34,819 bases of DNA from Pseudonocardia terrae (GTDB lineage: Bacteria; Actinomycetota; Actinomycetes; Mycobacteriales; Pseudonocardiaceae). A program made the position numbers and the translations under genes. Below the pieces are notes generated by a model, which did not search any database, was not told the DNA's origin, and saw only the letters and a program-made list of their open reading frames with translations. The stretch lies in NCBI RefSeq assembly GCF_021343995.1, contig NZ_JAJTTE010000066.1, positions 1 to 34,819 of the forward strand, written 5' to 3'. This document shows, piece after piece, positions 15,791 through 23,842 of the stretch. Positions within the stretch are counted from its first letter, which is position 1; each line of letters starts with the position of its first letter.

Positions 15791-16933
15791 ATGCCGACAC
15801 CAGCGGCACCGGCGGCACCAGCGGTCGCGTCCCGCCCGCGTCCTGCGCACGTGCCGGCGGTCGACGTCGTGCGCGTGCTCACCTTCGCGTGCGTCATCGC
15901 GGTGCACACGCTGTCGACGACCCTGCCGCTCGACGACCCGAGGGCCGACGCGGTCGCCATGCTGCTGCACTTCACCCGCGAGGCCTTCTTCGTCCTCACG
16001 GCCTTCGTGCTGATGCACACCCACGGCGGCCGCCCGCTGCGCCCCGTGGCGTTCTGGCGGCGCCGGCTGCGGCTCGTCGGCGTTCCCTACGTCGTGTGGA
16101 CGGTGCTCTACACCGCGCTGCAGCAGGTTCCGACGCCGCTGCCCGCACCGGCGCTGGCCCGCACGCTCGCGATCAACCTGGGCACGGGCGTCGGCTGGTA
16201 CCACCTGTACTTCCTGCTCGTCTCGATGCAGTTCTACCTGCTGTTCCCGCTGTTCCGGCGGCTGCTCGAGGCCACTCGTCGGCATCACCTCGCACTGCTG
16301 TTCGGCGCACTCCTGCTGCAGCTGCTCGTCGACCGGTGGAGCGACGCCCCCGCCCCGACCGGTGCGCGGGCCGCCCTGCTGCCCTACCTCGGCTCGTTCG
16401 TCGGCTCGTACGTGTTCTTGCTGGTCCTCGGCGGCGTGGCCGCGATGCACCGCGAGGCCGTACTGGCCGCCGTCCGCGGCCACCCGGCGCTCGTCGCCGT
16501 CGCCCTGCTGGTGACCGGCGCGGCCGCCGAGGGCCGGTACCTCCTCGCCGTGCACGGCGGCACGGACCCGATCCCGGCCGGCACCGTCCTGCAGCCCGTC
16601 ATGGTCCCCTGGGTGGTCGCCGTCGTGGCCGCGTTCGCCCTGCTCGGCCTGTGGTGGAGCCGGGACGGGCGCAGTCCCGGCTGGATCACGTGGGCCTCCG
16701 AGCGGTCGTTCGGCGTGTTCCTCGTGCACCCGGTGTTCCTGTGGCTGCAGACGGCGAGCTGGGCGCTGCTCACCGGGAGGCCGAACCCCTAGTCCGCGTT
16801 GCCGCAACCGTTGCCGGTCGTGGCGGTCTACGTCGTCGCCGTGGCGGCCTCGCTGGCCGCCGTGACGGCCCTCCGCCGCACCCCGCTGCGACTGTCCCTG
16901 ACCGGGAAGCCGAGAGACAGGACACGATCATGA
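15791..16933 (+). pseudogene. membrane acyltransferase (OafA-like) with in-frame amber codon
   Basis: An acyltransferase-3 family membrane protein, about 10 hydrophobic segments. The early catalytic-type region is PAVDVVRVLTFACVIAVHTL, with the His of helix 1, then FFVLTAFVLMHTHGGRP, FWRRRLRLVGVPYVVW, WYHLYFLLVSMQFYLLFPLF and SFGVFLVHPVFLW. Translation meets TAG at 16790-16792, but the same frame continues with the family's last helix and tail (VVAVYVVAVAASLAAVTALRR, then PLRLSLTGKPR) and ends at TGA 16931-16933. That TGA overlaps the original ATG of the next gene (ATGA at 16930), showing that it was the ancestral stop. TGG to TAG at a conserved Trp is the likely lesion. The protein would lose one helix. 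Confidence 0.72.
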
Positions 16934-17422
16934 TCGACACACGTCTCGACCTCCCCGCCCGCCACCCACGTCGAGGTGTCGAACGGCACGATCCCCATGG
17001 GCAACGCCGAGAAGGCGCGCTGGATCAGCCGGCTCGCCGAGGACTTCACGGTGGTCTCGGAGGTCGGCTTCAAGGACCAGGGCCGCTCGGCGGACATGAC
17101 GCCGGCCGAGTGGATCGAGGCGATCCGGTCCGACTTCGCCGCGGGCGCCGCGATCGTGACCACCGAGGCGCGCGAGAGCGGGCGGAGCGGACTGTGCACG
17201 TCCGACGGCCGGCCCCGTCACGACGTGCTCGACGACGTGCTCGCCACCGGCGTCGACGTCGACCGGATGCTCTTCGAGGCGCCGACCAAGGAGCTGCAGG
17301 TCTGGTTCCTCCAGCGGCTGGGAACGGCGGCGAACCTGGGCAACGTCGCGGCCGCCGACGTCATCGGGCTCGAGACGCTGCGGCTCGGTCTGCGCTCGGA
17401 CACGCTGCGGACGGGACGGTAG
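16930..17422 (+). pseudogene. phosphosulfolactate synthase (ComA) family relic, internally deleted
   Basis: The original start, ATG 16930, gives IDTRLDLPAR, the usual beginning of actinobacterial ComA-like proteins. It then breaks at about 16963, where the frame changes. From there homology resumes in the middle of the barrel: VEVSNGTIPMGNAEKARW, FTVVSEVGFKD, VTTEARESGRSGLCTSDGR, MLFEAPTKELQVWFLQRLG and NLGNVAAADVIGLETLRLGLRSDTL. Full proteins have about 250 residues. The lost part holds the first strands of the TIM barrel with the phosphoenolpyruvate and metal site. A GTG at 16976 could restart translation of 148 residues, but without the front half no activity is expected. The family makes phosphosulfolactate from PEP and sulfite in coenzyme M synthesis; its role in actinobacteria is unclear. 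Confidence 0.7.
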
Positions 17423-17426
17423 GGCG

Positions 17427-17915
17427 ATGCGGACCACCGACGACGTCTTCCATCTCGCCGTTCCCGTCGACGACCTCGACGCGGCGCAGGAGTTCTACGT
17501 CACCGGGCTGGGGTGCAAACTGGCCCGCCGCTACGCCGACCGGATCACCTTCGACTTCGTCGGCGACCAGTTGGTGTGCCACCTGTCCGACGAGATCGAC
17601 CCCGACCCCACCCTCTACCCCCGGCACTTCGGCGTCACCTTCCGGCACCGCGGGGACTGGGACCGGCTCGTCGCCCTCGCCCGCACACGGAAACTGGCGT
17701 TCTTCGTCGAGCCCTTCCAGCGGTTCGAGGGTCTGGTCGAGGAGCTGCCTCGCCCACGTTCTCCCGCTCGGCACGCTGAGCCCGCGGGGCTCACGCAGGC
17801 GTACGCATGCCGACGGAGCCCGCCGAACGGGTGGATCTGCCCGTCCGGAGCACATTCGTTGCGTCAGAGCAAAGAATGCGGGGTAACGGAGGGACAGGGG
17901 ATCGTCCGGCCATGA
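17427..17915 (+). pseudogene. VOC family protein, C-terminally truncated and extended by unrelated codons
   Basis: The frame starts at ATG 17427, four bases after the ComA-like relic. It has a normal VOC first module (FHLAVPVDDLDAAQEFYVTGLG), then ADRITFDFVGDQLVCHL and FFVEPFQRFEGL. In this subfamily the next residues normally form the last strands with the metal-binding Glu (a FFLxDPSGNxLEFKHY-like end). Here the homology stops at about 17740. The remaining 58 codons are Pro/Arg/Ser-rich and read through a 7-bp inverted repeat (TGAGCCC/GGGCTCA, 17777-17793). Loss of the closing metal ligand makes activity unlikely. The close spacing shows that it was once the last gene of the acyltransferase-ComA operon. 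Confidence 0.6.
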
Positions 17916-17986
17916 GGAGGGCAGACGTGCCGAACACCGCCATCGGGAGCGCGCTTCCCACCTTCCTGCCGCACCGGGAGGGTTGA
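17912..17986 (+). CDS. short ORF (24 or 19 codons) before the GMC dehydrogenase operon
   Basis: ATG 17912 and, in the same frame, GTG 17927 open a short reading frame that ends at TGA 17984-17986, two bases before the start of the small membrane protein. GTG 17927 has the strong ribosome-binding site AGGAGGG seven bases upstream, so the 19-residue form (PNTAIGSALPTFLPHREG) is the more likely product. It has no cysteines and no clear membrane segment. It may be a leader peptide that couples translation into the operon, or chance. The next gene also has its own GGGAGGG site inside this frame. Confidence 0.35.
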   Translation: MRRADVPNTAIGSALPTFLPHREG

Positions 17987-17987
17987 G

Positions 17988-18458
17988 ATGGGGCTGCTAC
18001 GCCGACCTCTGTTGCGTCGGTCTCGGGCCGACGTGCTCGACGTCGCCACCGACATCGCGCACGGCAGGTTCGCCCGGTCGATGTCGGCGTTGACCGCGGT
18101 ATCCGCCGTCGTCACGGGGGCCGAGGTGTACCTTGAGCACTACAAGGGCAGCTTCGGCAACAAGTGGATGTGGAGCCCGGTGGTGCTCACGCCTCCGCTC
18201 GTGGCGTCCGGGATCGGCGGGGCGTTCTCCCGCCGGTGGGCGCACACGGCGCTGCCGGTGACGGCCGGGCTCTACGTCGCCAACGGGTTGCTGGGCGAGT
18301 ACTTCCACGCCCGCGGCGTGGCCCGCAAGCCGGGTGGCTGGAAGCTGTGGTCCTACAACCTGCCGATGGGGCCGCCGATCTCCGCGCCGGGGCTCATGTC
18401 CATGGTCGGCGGGATGGGTCTGCTCGCGTCGCTGCTGCGCCGGGAGGGCCACGAGTGA
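17988..18458 (+). CDS. small membrane protein of GMC dehydrogenase operon
   Basis: A 156-residue protein with about four hydrophobic stretches: TAVSAVVTGAEVYLEHY, VVLTPPLVASGIGGAF, ALPVTAGLYVANGLLGEYF and ISAPGLMSMVGGMGLLASLL. Loops carry conserved-looking YLEHYKGSFGNKWMW and KLWSYNLPMGPP segments. Histidines lie next to or near the membrane edges (LEHY, EYFHARG), which could serve a haem or a quinone site, but this is inference. ATG 17988 has GGGAGGG upstream. Its stop overlaps the next start (GTGA), and the third gene abuts the second, so all three form one operon. I read it as the membrane anchor or electron exit of the dehydrogenase. Confidence 0.75.
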   Translation: MGLLRRPLLRRSRADVLDVATDIAHGRFARSMSALTAVSAVVTGAEVYLEHYKGSFGNKWMWSPVVLTPPLVASGIGGAFSRRWAHTALPVTAGLYVANGLLGEYFHARGVARKPGGWKLWSYNLPMGPPISAPGLMSMVGGMGLLASLLRREGHE

Positions 18459-19198
18459 GCCGACGGCCCGACATCGCCGGGGGCGAGCACCTGCCGAAGC
18501 TGCGCCCCGGTCAAGAACCGCCGCCGCCGTCGTGGCTGCCCCGCCAGCGACGCGGCACCACCCCCCAGATGATCGGCCGCTACCCGGACTACGACGTGTT
18601 CGACGCGATCGACACCTGGGACGAGGCCACGAAGAAGGCGGTGCTCGCCCGCCTGGAGCCCCCGGGACCGTTGCGCTTCTTCACCGCGGAGGAGGAGCCG
18701 ACGCTCCGCGCGTTCTGCGACGTGGCGACGGCCCAGGACGACGAGCCCCGGGTGCCGGTGGCGGAGATGGTCGACGCCAAGATGGCCGACGCCAAGCTCG
18801 ACGGTTACCGCTACGCGGACATGCCGCGCGACCCCGAGACGTGGCGCCGGGTGCTGGCGGGCCTGGACCACACCGCGCGGACTGCCTACCGCGTCCCGTT
18901 CGCGCAGGCCACCGAGGAGCAGCGGGAGAACATCGTCCGGGAGTTCGCCGCCGGGCGCCTGGTGGGTGGGCCCTGGGACGACCTGAACGTCACGCGGGCC
19001 TGGTCGGTCGTCATGCGTGGGGTGCTCTCGGAGTTCTACTCCCACCCCTGGTCGTGGAACGAGATCGGGTTCGGCGGCCCGGCCTACCCCCGCGGGTTCC
19101 TTCGGCTGGGCGGCCCGGGTCGGGAGGGCCCGGCCGTGCGGGAACCGTTCGAGCGACCCGGCGCGGTGGACGTCGACCCGGTGCGGAAGGACGCGTAG
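18455..19198 (+). CDS. gluconate 2-dehydrogenase subunit 3 family protein
   Basis: A 247-residue protein of the gluconate 2-dehydrogenase subunit 3 (gamma) family. The characteristic centre is LRFFTAEEEPTLRAFCDVATAQDD, followed by RVPVAEMVDAKMADAKLDGYR and the later part VLAGLDHTARTAYRVPFAQATEEQRENIV and GVLSEFYSHPWSWNEIGFGGPAYPRGF. In known complexes this subunit chaperones and exports the GMC flavoprotein, often with a Tat signal. Here no twin-arginine signal with hydrophobic stretch is visible: the N-terminus is polar and Pro-rich. The GTG start overlaps the upstream stop (GTGA), with GGGAGGG at normal distance. The stop TAG touches the ATG of the GMC gene. Confidence 0.85.
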   Translation: MSRRPDIAGGEHLPKLRPGQEPPPPSWLPRQRRGTTPQMIGRYPDYDVFDAIDTWDEATKKAVLARLEPPGPLRFFTAEEEPTLRAFCDVATAQDDEPRVPVAEMVDAKMADAKLDGYRYADMPRDPETWRRVLAGLDHTARTAYRVPFAQATEEQRENIVREFAAGRLVGGPWDDLNVTRAWSVVMRGVLSEFYSHPWSWNEIGFGGPAYPRGFLRLGGPGREGPAVREPFERPGAVDVDPVRKDA

Positions 19199-20899
19199 AT
19201 GGGGACGTTCTGGCGCGGCGTGCTCAAGGGCGCCGTCGGGCCGCGGGACAACGACTCGCGGTACCTGCTGGACGTGCACCGGCGCGACCTGCCCGGCGAG
19301 GCGACGATGCGGCGCTACGCCGACGACGACGAGGTCGACCTCGTCGTGGTCGGCGCCGGCGCCGGCGGCTCGGTGCTCGCCCAGCGGCTGGCCCGCAAGG
19401 GCTGGCGCGTGGTGATATTGGAGGCCGGCCCGTTCTGGCACCCGGACGAGGACTGGGTGTCCGACGAGGCGGGCAGCCACGCGCTGTACTGGACCCAGGA
19501 GCGGGTGATCGGCGGCGACGACCCGATCCAGCTGGGCAAGAACAACTCCGGCCGCGGTGTCGGGGGGTCGATGGTCCACTACGCCGGCTACACCCCGCGG
19601 TTCCACCCCAGCGACTTCTCCACCTTCACCGACGACGGCGTGGGCGCGGACTGGCCGCTCGGCTACCACGACCTGCTGCCGCACTACGAGCAGGTCGAGC
19701 TGGAGTTGCCGGTCGCCGGGCAGGACTGGCCGTGGGGCCACCCGCACCGCTACCCGTTCTCCCCGCACCCGGTCACCGGGGCCGCGCTCCGGCTGACCGA
19801 GGGGGCCCACCGGTGCGGCATCGACATGCGCGTCGGCCCGGTGGGGATCGTCAACGGCACCTTCGGCAACCGGCCGCACTGCATCTACCGCGGCTACTGC
19901 CTGCAGGGCTGCAAGGTCAACGCCAAGGCCAGTCCCTACGTCACGCACCTGCCCGACGCGCTGGAGCACGGCGTGGAGGTCCGGGCGAACTGCATGGCGC
20001 TGCGGGTCGAGGTCGACGACGCGACCGGCGCCGCCCGCGGCGTGGTCTACGTGAGCAACGACGACGAGACGGCGGCCACCAGCAGCGACGACGCCGCCAA
20101 CCCCCGGCGCCGGGGAACCGAGCGGCTGCAGCGGGCCAAGGTGGTCGCGGTGGCCGGCTACTCGATCGAGACGCCGCGGCTGCTGCTCGCCTCCACCAGC
20201 CGGCGGCATCCGCACGGGCTGGGCAACAACACCGACCAGGTCGGCCGCTACGTGATGGTGCAGGGCGCCACCCAGTCCGCCGGCCGCTGGCCCGACGAGC
20301 TGCGCATGTACAAGGCGCCCCCGCCGGAGATCTCCTCCGAGCAGTTCTACGAGACCGACCCCGACCGCGGCTTCGCCCGCGGGTTCTCCATCCAGACCGT
20401 CTCGCCGATGCCGATCGGCTGGGCCGAGCACGTGCTGGCCGACGGGCACTGGGGCCGGGCCCTGCGCGAGTACATGCGCGACTACAACCACTGGGCCACG
20501 ATCGGCGTGCTCAACGAGCTGCTCCCGCACCCGGAGAACCGGATCACCCTCGCCGACGAGACCGACCCGTACGGGCAGCCGGTGGCGCGCATGGACTACA
20601 CGCTCACCGACAACGACAAGGCCAACATGGCCTACTCCAGCACGGTCATCACGAAGATCCTCGAGGCCGCGGAGGCCCAGGACATCCTCACCATCCAGCG
20701 CTTCGCGCACCTCATCGGCGGCGCCCGCATGGGCAGCGACCCCGACGAGAGCGTCGTCGACGCCGACCACCGGATCTGGAACGTGCCCAACGTCGTGCTG
20801 GCCGACGGGTCGGTGTGCCCCACCCAGGGCTCCGCCAACCCCGCCCTGACGATCATGGCACTCGCCTCGCGACTGGCCGAACGAATGGCGCACGCGTAG
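19199..20899 (+). CDS. GMC family oxidoreductase (sugar/alcohol dehydrogenase large subunit)
   Basis: A 566-residue GMC flavoprotein. The FAD-binding VVVGAGAGGSVLAQRLA lies near residues 49-65 and VVILEAGPFW follows. The region GKNNSGRGVGGSMVHYAGYTPRF matches the second GMC signature area. At about residues 227-237, C-x5-C-x3-C (CIYRGYCLQGC) precedes KVNAKAS, the place where fructose and glucose dehydrogenases of this type bind a 3Fe-4S cluster. The C-terminus has HLIGGARMGSDPDESVVD and ADGSVCPTQGSANPALTIMALASR, with the His and Asn of the active site. It starts directly on the stop of the subunit 3 gene. No cytochrome c subunit follows, unlike the classical three-subunit enzymes. The substrate is unknown. 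Confidence 0.88.
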   Translation: MGTFWRGVLKGAVGPRDNDSRYLLDVHRRDLPGEATMRRYADDDEVDLVVVGAGAGGSVLAQRLARKGWRVVILEAGPFWHPDEDWVSDEAGSHALYWTQERVIGGDDPIQLGKNNSGRGVGGSMVHYAGYTPRFHPSDFSTFTDDGVGADWPLGYHDLLPHYEQVELELPVAGQDWPWGHPHRYPFSPHPVTGAALRLTEGAHRCGIDMRVGPVGIVNGTFGNRPHCIYRGYCLQGCKVNAKASPYVTHLPDALEHGVEVRANCMALRVEVDDATGAARGVVYVSNDDETAATSSDDAANPRRRGTERLQRAKVVAVAGYSIETPRLLLASTSRRHPHGLGNNTDQVGRYVMVQGATQSAGRWPDELRMYKAPPPEISSEQFYETDPDRGFARGFSIQTVSPMPIGWAEHVLADGHWGRALREYMRDYNHWATIGVLNELLPHPENRITLADETDPYGQPVARMDYTLTDNDKANMAYSSTVITKILEAAEAQDILTIQRFAHLIGGARMGSDPDESVVDADHRIWNVPNVVLADGSVCPTQGSANPALTIMALASRLAERMAHA

Positions 20900-21397
20900 G
20901 CGGGCCTTCTCCTCCAGGATGCGCCTGGCCTGCGTCGCGGGTGGGAGCGGTCGTCTCCATCGCTGGGAGGATCCGACGGACACCACACCAACGCGCCGAG
21001 CGTGTGGAGGCGTCGATACGTAGTTCATGCCGCGCCAGCACGGGTGAACCGTCTGCCGATCATGGACGGGTGCGTGGACCGTGGGCATGCAGCCCTCGTG
21101 CGCGCGAGTCCCCTCTCCGAGCGCGAGGGCTGCCCACTCTTCACCGCCTCGGGGCGCGACCAGTACCGGGGTGGGCGGGGACGACCAGCGCACGACAGGA
21201 CAAGGCGAGCGCCGACGCACCACCGGCCAGAGTTCCCACGACCTGTCAGCCCGATCGCCGCTGCTTGACGACCGGGCTCCGGCAGGCCCGCCCCCTCGCC
21301 CGGGCCCCCCGACGAAGACCTGCCGAAGCGGATCTCGCAGACCGCAAATCGACTCGATCAAGCTTGCTGCTACAACTACTCACCCGGTCAGCGTTCG
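20900..21397. other. intergenic region without recognised gene
   Basis: About 500 bases between the GMC operon and the convergent lipoprotein gene hold no frame that I can support. Open frames exist on both strands, but their products are Arg/Pro/Ser-rich and lack any domain. Base composition becomes less GC-rich around 21330-21400 (AAATCGACTCGATCAAGC), which may mark remains of foreign DNA. No transposase motif, tRNA or repeat was found. Confidence 0.4.
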
Positions 21398-21428
21398 GAC
21401 ACTCGGACGTTTCCCGCGCGTCCGTGTC
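21398..21428 (-). terminator. stem-loop at the end of the lipoprotein gene
   Basis: A stem of 11 pairs with one bulged base: GACAC-T-CGGACG (21398-21409) pairs with CGTCCGTGTC (21419-21428), with a 9-base loop TTTCCCGCG. It touches the lipoprotein's restored stop (21427-21429) on the minus strand, the position expected of a transcription terminator. No U-tract follows, which is usual in high-GC actinobacteria. Confidence 0.4.
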
Positions 21429-21946
21429 AACCGCAGTGCGGGAATGTGGTTCCGGCCACCCGAGGGGCGAAGTCGGCGGAGCCGGTGGTGCCGTCGTCGT
21501 TCTGCCATGTGAAGCGGGCCAGGAACGGCTCGACGAGGGTCATGGTGCCGCTCACCCACCTTCCAGCCCGGCTGCGCGGCGACGTCCGGCAGGCCGCCGG
21601 CCCCGGTCTGCGGGGTGGAGTTCCCGCCGGGCTGCGGGGCCTGACCGTTCGGGCCGGGCTCCACCGGCCCCGTCCACGTCGGCGGCGGCGGGTCCACGGT
21701 CATGTCGCGCGTGGTGGGTGGCGCGGTCGCGGTGGTGGTAACAGCGGCGGGCAGGACGACGGGGGCGCCAGTCGCCGTGGGGGCCGCTGGTTGGCCTGCA
21801 CCGGTGTCCACGTAGAGCGTGGTCGAGGGAGGCTCTGCGTCACCACCGCAGCCCGCGAGGACGACGCCGGCGATCGCGAGTACCAGCGCGGCGCCGAGGC
21901 TTCCGGACGCGACAGGTCCGCCGGGAGAGAAGACCAGTATCCGCAT
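21427..21946 (-). pseudogene. lipoprotein with probable frameshift
   Basis: The product starts with a lipoprotein signal: a hydrophobic stretch LGAALVLAIAGVV followed by the lipobox LAGC (Cys33) and a Gly/Asp linker. A Thr/Pro/Ala-rich low-complexity segment follows (residues 36-115), then QPGWKVG. From there the start frame becomes Arg/His-rich and loses all order. The neighbouring frame reads WVSGTMTLVEPFLARFTWQN, GTTGSADFAPRV and ends GTTFPHCG-stop at 21427, a plausible compact beta domain with a final Cys. I therefore place a one-base indel near 21560. If that is an assembly error, the gene is an intact lipoprotein of about 172 residues. Function unknown. Confidence 0.55.
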
Positions 21947-22105
21947 GTACCGAACGTAGTGCTCGTATCACGCATACGAGTCAATCGAGCCGCGAGCGGG
22001 CACGGTCGTGCGCCAGGCGTGATCGTGGTCCGTCCTCGCGCCCGCTCTCCCCCTGAAGGCGCGCCGTGGCCTCGCACTACATCCGCGGCCGGTCGTCGAT
22101 GACTC

Positions 22106-23689
22106 TCAGTCGACCGGGTTTGCCCGGGAGAACCGGACCTCCTCGATGTCCAGCCGAGCCTGGACCTGGCGCAGCACGATGTCGTCGATGCGCTGCTCGT
22201 CGCGCAACTCCAGGAGCGCCTCGCGCTTGCGGGCGATGAGGGCGAGCCAGAGGCCGGCGTACTGGTCGTCGTGCTGGATCACCTGGTCGGCTTCGGCGCC
22301 GTCGGCCGCCAGCACCTTCCGCCGCTTCTCGATCTCGGTGCGCACCCGCGTCACGACACGCTCGTCGGTGCCCAGCTCGGCCGCGGTGACATCGATCGAG
22401 CCGATCGCCGCGTCGGTGGTGAAGACCTCGGCGAAGCGCCGCTCCTCCTCGACGGAGTTGTCGGCCGGGAGCCGGGCGAACCGGACCACGCGCGGCAGCA
22501 GCGGCGCCTGCAGCAGGGTCAGCACGATCACTCCGGAGGTGATCACGACGATGAGGTCACGGTCGGGGAAGGGCGCACCGGAGTCCAGGGTCTGCGGCAC
22601 AGCGAGCACCGCGGCGAGCGAGACGGCACCGCGGAACCCGGCCACGGCGCTGACCGAGCGCTGCCGGGCCCCGATCCGGCGTAGCCGCTGCGCAGGCCGC
22701 CGGTCGAGCGCGCGGATGATGTACGGCGTGGTGTAGAGCCACGCACAGCGCACCCCGATCACCACCGCGGTGACCAGCAGGACGTCGACCAGCGCGCGGA
22801 CAGGCGAGACGCTGGAGAGACCGAGGACCGCGGTGTGGGCCTGGAGACCGACGAGCACGAACAACGCGCTGCTGAGCACCGTCGTCGTGACCGTCCAGAA
22901 CGGGACGGAGGTCTGCCGGGTGACCGCGCTGGTGATGCGCGAGGTCACCTGGCTGATGAACAGCCCGCACACGACGACCGCCAGCACGCCGGAGGCGTGG
23001 ACCGACTCGGCCAGCAGGAAGGCCGCGAAGGGCGTCACCAGCATCGCGATGTTCTCCAGCATCGGATCGTCCATCCGGCGCCGCAGCTGCCAGCTCACCA
23101 GCCCCGCCAGCGCGCCGGCGAGCACGCCTCCGCCGTAGGCCAGGACCAGCAGGCCGGTCACGTGCAGCGGCGTCAGGTACTCCTCGCCGACGGTGACCCC
23201 GACCGCGAGTCCGTAGATCACCAGCGCCGTGCCGTCGTTGACCAGGCTCTCCGCGCGCAGCACGGTCACGGTCCGGCGGGGCAGCCTCCGGGCCAGGACC
23301 CCGACCGCGGTCGCATCCGTCGGCGCGAGCGCGGCACCGAGCACCCACGCGGGTCCCCACGCCAGGCCGATCGCGTGGGCCACGGCCGCCACCGCCGCGG
23401 CGGTGGCGAAGACCAGCACGGTGCTGGTCAGGACCACGACCCGCAGGTTGTTGCGGATCTCCCGGAGCGAGGTGGTCAGGCTCTCCCAGTACAGCAGCAC
23501 CGGTAGGAACACCAGGAGCACGACCTCCGGCGGCAGTTGGGCCTCCCGCAGGTGTGGCGCGAAACCGATGAGCACACCCACGAGCACCAGCAGGATCGCC
23601 GGCGCGATCGGGTAGCGGCGCGCCAGCGCACCGCACACGACCAGGGCGACGCCGAGGACGACCGCCATCTCCAGTCCCAGCACGCACAC
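22106..23689 (-). CDS. CPA1 family Na+/H+ antiporter
   Basis: A 527-residue cation:proton antiporter. About 12 membrane helices cover residues 8-400: LPPEVVLLVFLPVLLYWES (helix with the family's FLPxLLY), VLGAALAPTDATAVGVLARRL with the ALAPTDATA motif, ESLVNDGTALVIYGLAV with the catalytic-type ND pair, and VAGFRGAVSLAAVLAVP with the GxRGxVSLA motif. These are the hallmarks of NhaP/NHE-type exchangers. The C-terminal 130 residues are a soluble, charged, helical regulatory tail. The best start is GTG 23689 (CVLGLEMAVVLG); ATG 23668 is an alternative, and the frame stays open upstream to 23767. It is expected to export Na+ for H+ and support pH and salt homeostasis. Confidence 0.93.
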   Translation of the reverse strand: MCVLGLEMAVVLGVALVVCGALARRYPIAPAILLVLVGVLIGFAPHLREAQLPPEVVLLVFLPVLLYWESLTTSLREIRNNLRVVVLTSTVLVFATAAAVAAVAHAIGLAWGPAWVLGAALAPTDATAVGVLARRLPRRTVTVLRAESLVNDGTALVIYGLAVGVTVGEEYLTPLHVTGLLVLAYGGGVLAGALAGLVSWQLRRRMDDPMLENIAMLVTPFAAFLLAESVHASGVLAVVVCGLFISQVTSRITSAVTRQTSVPFWTVTTTVLSSALFVLVGLQAHTAVLGLSSVSPVRALVDVLLVTAVVIGVRCAWLYTTPYIIRALDRRPAQRLRRIGARQRSVSAVAGFRGAVSLAAVLAVPQTLDSGAPFPDRDLIVVITSGVIVLTLLQAPLLPRVVRFARLPADNSVEEERRFAEVFTTDAAIGSIDVTAAELGTDERVVTRVRTEIEKRRKVLAADGAEADQVIQHDDQYAGLWLALIARKREALLELRDEQRIDDIVLRQVQARLDIEEVRFSRANPVD

Positions 23690-23842
23690 ATCGTGACGGG
23701 CGATCCTCGTTCCGCGAAGAACGTTTCCGAACGACCGACGCCGAGAAGTCGCGGTGGTCCCCGGCAAGCCCCAGTGCCCCGCGCTGCGGTTGACGGTCGC
23801 CTGCTACTCGCCGGCCTGGACGACGGCGTCTTCCGGCGAAGG

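Noticed and set aside
17777..17793. TGAGCCC/GGGCTCA inverted repeat with three-base loop as a terminator
   Set aside because: It lies inside the degenerate 3' part of the VOC relic, has no T-tract and is only seven pairs; chance in 72% GC DNA is likely.
18353..21361. An open minus-strand frame of about 1000 codons under the GMC operon
   Set aside because: It lies antisense to three well-supported, tightly coupled genes and its product lacks domains and has shadow-like Val/Gly/Arg/Ala composition.
20900..21397. Several open frames in the gap after the GMC operon
   Set aside because: Products are Arg/Pro/Ser-rich on both strands without any domain, ribosome-binding site or coupling.
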